Shown: positions 40,011-42,382 of the stretch, one piece after another
Position numbering within the stretch: the first letter of the stretch is position 1
Layout of the letters: every line of letters starts with the position of its first letter
NCBI GenBank assembly: GCA_017941345.1
Contig: JAGAWQ010000057.1
Span: 1 to 42,382, forward strand
Source: Prevotella sp.
GTDB taxonomy: Bacteria; Bacteroidota; Bacteroidia; Bacteroidales; Bacteroidaceae
Length of the DNA stretch: 42,382 nucleotides
Direction: 5' to 3'
Notes under the pieces: generated by a model
The model's database searches: none
The model's input: only the letters and a program-made list of their open reading frames with translations
Told to the model about the DNA's origin: nothing
Program-made: the position numbers and the translations under genes

Positions 40011-41486
40011 GGTTAGCAGCGTCCACAGCGCACCGAGCATCACGTAGCATAACACGAGCTGCAGGGTGGAGAGGCTGATGCCCTCTACGCTGCTGTAGGG
40101 CAGCCGGGCTATCGACTCCAACAGCCGGTTCGTCCAGCTGGCGATGGTTGTCAAGGCCACGACCAGCACTTGTTGCAGACTCGTCCACCAGCCGGTGACG
40201 ACACTCGCCAGCGTCAGGTAGAGCATCAGCGTGACCGCCGGAATGACGATGTAGCTGCTCAGCAGGAAGTAGGTAGGCAGCGCGCCGAAGTGGTAGGCCA
40301 CCAGCGGTGCCGTACCTGCCTGTGCTGCCACCGATACGGTGGTCGTTCCCCATAGCGCGCTCAGCCAGCGGTGCCGTTGCAGGACGTGCGGTGCAATGAG
40401 TCTGCCCAGCAGCGGGTTCAGCAGCACGATAGCCAGTACGGCCATGAACGACAGCTGGAATCCGACGTCGTACAATGCCAGCGGATTGACCACTAACATC
40501 ACGATGGCGGTGAAGGCCAGCGTGTTCAACGACATCCGCTCGCGATAGCCCAGCGACATCAGGGCATAGACCGATATCATGAATGCCGACCTGACCACAC
40601 TGGGCGGGAGTCCTGCCACGAAGGCGAAAGCCCACATGGCCAGCACGATGGCTACCTGCGACACCGTGCGGAACCGCCACCAGCCTACCATCAGACTGAT
40701 GACCGCATAAATCATCATCAGGTGCAGACCGCTCAGCGCCAGCACATGGCTCGCCCCTGCCTTCGCGTAGGTGTCCTTCAGCTGCTCTGACAGTCGCGAT
40801 TTGTCGCCCACCGTCATGGCGGCTATCACCCCGTATTCGTCGCCGCTCAGACCCCACCGGCGGTAGTTGCCTAACAGGCTGTGGCGCACGAGGAGTGCCT
40901 TCAGCCGTACCCTTTCCGTCATCGGCAGCCCCGCCAGCGACGCCGCACAGACGCGCCATTGTCCGCTGCCTGCGAATGCCTCGCCGCTAAACCCGTGACA
41001 CTGCATATACTGCTGGTAGCTGAAGTGGCCGCTGCGCCATTCGTGCGGCTGTTTCACCCGCGTCCTCACTGCCAGTCGGTCGCCTATGCCGATGCGCTCG
41101 CTTGCCGCGTCTCGCGCCATGCGGCAGCGTATCTTCCTGCCGCTCCCCGCCATCACCACGTCTGCCACCACCGTCCGCTCCTTCACCGTCGGCTCGCTCA
41201 CCACCACTACCTGCATCCCGACCGGCTCCTTCGGCCACTCCACCGCCAGCTGTTGTCGCCTCGCCGTGCCCCACATCATGCCCAGCGCAGCCGCCAGCAG
41301 CCAGATGCCCGCCGTCTGCCAGCGCGGCCAGCGTCCCGACAGACACACCGCCAGCAGTACAACCGACGTGGGCAACAGCATCACCGCCCAGTCGGTCGCC
41401 CACCGCTCGCTCACGCTGATGCCCGCCATCAAGCTGACGGCTATCGGCATCAGCGGCGCATGAATCCTTATCGGCGACCTTCCCAT
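39975..41486 (-). CDS. comEC: ComEC/Rec2-type DNA-uptake channel, without nuclease domain
   Basis: A 503-residue membrane protein from ATG 41486 (MGRSPIRIHAPLMPIAVSLM). The N-terminal helices and soluble OB-like part correspond to DUF4131; the Competence domain is marked by YAKAGASHVLALSGLHLMMI and GLPPSVVRSAFM. ComEC moves single-stranded DNA across the inner membrane in transformation. The C-terminal metallo-beta-lactamase-like domain of many ComEC proteins is absent, as in other Bacteroidota forms. The longer start at 41549 is less likely because a promoter-like box (minus strand TACCTTCG, 41496-41503) lies between. Ends overlap with the HAD gene by 36 bases. Confidence 0.9.
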   Translation of the reverse strand: MGRSPIRIHAPLMPIAVSLMAGISVSERWATDWAVMLLPTSVVLLAVCLSGRWPRWQTAGIWLLAAALGMMWGTARRQQLAVEWPKEPVGMQVVVVSEPTVKERTVVADVVMAGSGRKIRCRMARDAASERIGIGDRLAVRTRVKQPHEWRSGHFSYQQYMQCHGFSGEAFAGSGQWRVCAASLAGLPMTERVRLKALLVRHSLLGNYRRWGLSGDEYGVIAAMTVGDKSRLSEQLKDTYAKAGASHVLALSGLHLMMIYAVISLMVGWWRFRTVSQVAIVLAMWAFAFVAGLPPSVVRSAFMISVYALMSLGYRERMSLNTLAFTAIVMLVVNPLALYDVGFQLSFMAVLAIVLLNPLLGRLIAPHVLQRHRWLSALWGTTTVSVAAQAGTAPLVAYHFGALPTYFLLSSYIVIPAVTLMLYLTLASVVTGWWTSLQQVLVVALTTIASWTNRLLESIARLPYSSVEGISLSTLQLVLCYVMLGALWTLLTLTVDRKNGEQR

Positions 41487-41561
41487 TTCTGATGGCGAAG
41501 GTACGAATAAGTGAGCGGAAAACCAAGAAAATCTTGAGATTTTAAACAAACGTAAAGAAAA

Positions 41562-41600
41562 ACGAGCCGTAATCTCGTCATCGATGACATTACGGCTCGT
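41562..41600 (-). terminator. Terminator of the Ig-like lipoprotein gene
   Basis: Arms ACGAGCCGTAAT (41562-41573) and ATTACGGCTCGT (41589-41600) form a perfect 12-bp stem. On the minus strand it runs into TTTTTCTTT. The 15-base loop includes the palindrome GTCATCGATGAC. Confidence 0.88.
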
Positions 41601-41633
41601 TGCCCGCGAGGTTACGGCTCGTCGGTCATGAGG
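41590..41633 (+). repeat. Two 22-bp tandem units overlapping the terminator arm
   Basis: Units at 41590-41611 and 41612-41633 share TTACGGCTCGT at the start and GAGG at the end, with different middles; TTA at 41634 continues the pattern and is the stop codon of the next gene. On the minus strand each unit repeats the terminator's 5' arm. Confidence 0.85.
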
Positions 41634-42056
41634 TTAGTCGGCCAGCGACTGGTTCAAGGCATCGTCGATGACGCCGAGGCTCTTGCCTACCACGGTCACC
41701 ATCACGTAGTCACCCTGACGAACGTTCTCGGTGTCGGTATATGCATCGATTCTCACAATACCGGGAGCCACGGGAGTCACCAGACCGCTCGTCTCATCCA
41801 CCTTTGCGATGTTCGGGTCGGCTGTTCTCCATCTCACTTCGTTCATTCCGCTGAACATCTCAGCACACTTCAGCTGCAGGGTGCTCTCCATCTCGAGTGT
41901 AGCCTCATGGTTGGCAACGCCGGGACCGCTGATGACCATGTCGCCGAGGAAGGTGCCGTTGTCCAGGTTGGACAGTGCATCACATGAGCTGAACACGCCG
42001 GTGGTAGCCACCATTGCCACAGCCACTAAAATCTTGCTAAATATATTTTTCTTCAT
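41634..42056 (-). CDS. Lipoprotein with Ig-like (Big_2) domain
   Basis: A 140-residue predicted lipoprotein: signal MKKNIFSKILVAVAMVATTG with VFSSC lipobox. Residues about 40-125 form one bacterial Ig-like group 2 domain (EVRWRTADPNIAKVDETSGL, then VTPVAPGIVRIDAYT). Such domains serve as spacers or adhesive modules on the cell surface. The protein consists of little else, so it may be a subunit or surface decoration. It lies 19 bases after another secreted gene on the same strand and ends at a strong terminator, so the two form the end of one operon. Confidence 0.8.
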   Translation of the reverse strand: MKKNIFSKILVAVAMVATTGVFSSCDALSNLDNGTFLGDMVISGPGVANHEATLEMESTLQLKCAEMFSGMNEVRWRTADPNIAKVDETSGLVTPVAPGIVRIDAYTDTENVRQGDYVMVTVVGKSLGVIDDALNQSLAD

Positions 42057-42075
42057 AGCGTTTCACATTTATTGG

Positions 42076-42382
42076 TTATTGTTTATTCGTATCGAACACA
42101 GCCTTGCAGGCAGGAACCTCGCCGTTGGCAGACATGGTATGGAACTCGTTGTCCTTCATCATGAGGTAGCGTCCAGTAGGATAGTTCGTGCCCACGATGG
42201 TGGGAACCATGCTGTTGCCCTCGTAGCTGCAGGCGTCGGTCGTGGCAGGTGTCGTGCCGCTCTGCTGGTTGCCCGGGTTGGCCACGAAGGTGTAGACGGC
42301 ACCGCCCGTCAGCGAGTTGCACGAGAGCAGTACGCCGTTGTTGGCCAGGATGATGCCGCTGGCGTTAGCCATCTCGATGGGC
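42076..42382 (-). CDS. C-terminal end of a secreted protein (partial, unrecognised)
   Basis: The frame is open to the window edge and ends at TAA 42076-42078; about 101 residues are seen. It contains SGIILANNGVLLSCNSLTGG and PTGRYLMMKDNEFHTMSANG, with polar, Asn/Thr-rich text typical of exported Bacteroidota proteins. The internal ATG near 42372 is probably not the start. I do not recognise a family. It is upstream of, and likely co-transcribed with, the Ig-like lipoprotein. Confidence 0.6.
   Translation of the reverse strand, partial: PIEMANASGIILANNGVLLSCNSLTGGAVYTFVANPGNQQSGTTPATTDACSYEGNSMVPTIVGTNYPTGRYLMMKDNEFHTMSANGEVPACKAVFDTNKQ

Noticed and set aside
39787-40959. Minus-strand frame of 390 codons in an alternative frame of comEC
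   Set aside because: Comprises low-complexity Arg/Gly/Ala text; comEC in the true frame has clear membrane helices and Competence motifs.
41562-41600. Integron attC site or small RNA gene
   Set aside because: Hairpin followed by T-run directly after a gene fits a terminator; no integrase or cassette boundaries.

Overview
The window looks like a chromosomal segment of a Bacteroidales bacterium, most likely Prevotella/Segatella-like. The grounds are several Bacteroidota -7 promoter boxes (TAnnTTTG), propeller sensors of the hybrid two-component type, an HU / 'smalll' protein / amidase trio, a TPP-riboswitch thiamine uptake operon (TonB receptor, PnuC-type transporter, thiamine pyrophosphokinase), DUF4230, DUF4738 and DUF4369 lipoproteins, and OprO/P-type porins. 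The genus is inferred from gene content; no rRNA is present. The window is gene-dense, and no stretch over about 220 bases lacks a gene or RNA element.

Layout. 1-745: end of an HU-like gene, a small hydrophobic protein, an amidase and a terminator. 766-14780: a saccharide locus with two tandem membrane sensors (821-6976), followed from a new promoter by GH31, GH2 and GH31 glycosidases. The set fits trimming of xyloglucan-type oligosaccharides (alpha-xylose, beta-galactose), but no SusC/SusD pair lies in the window. 14782-20216 (minus): apparent four-gene operon of PerM/AI-2E-type permease, porin, Na+/solute symporter and a kinase with a periplasmic solute-binding domain. 20288-26275: TrmO, AGCS symporter, two DUF4230 proteins, a DUF4738 lipoprotein, a HAD phosphatase and Pgi. 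26417-30002 (minus): thiamine operon under a TPP riboswitch. 30047-33019: pyrE, SRPBCC protein, argH and a CxxC lipoprotein. 33093-36343: tRNA-Leu, thioredoxin-fold lipoprotein and an AsmA-like protein with a Lys/Ala tail. 36356-41486: YifB ATPase, CE7 esterase, HAD hydrolase and ComEC. 41562-42382: terminator, Ig-like lipoprotein and a partial secreted protein.

Two things stand out. First, the two sensors at 821-6976 look like a duplicated hybrid two-component protein in which each copy has lost complementary kinase parts. One keeps an ATPase-like domain but no phospho-acceptor helix. The other keeps the acceptor helix with His replaced by Asp, joined directly to an AraC DNA-binding domain, with no ATPase or receiver. 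Second, a dispersed 7-bp repeat (AATTATC / GATAATT and variants) occurs inside coding starts and a promoter region. In the first GH31 gene, three exact copies break the reading frame, and gaining one copy or losing two would restore it exactly. The same repeat family lies between the start codon and the core of the HAD gene, in the signal-peptide codons of the second GH31, and between the divergent thiamine-receptor and pyrE promoters. A slippage-driven on/off switch is a reasonable hypothesis.
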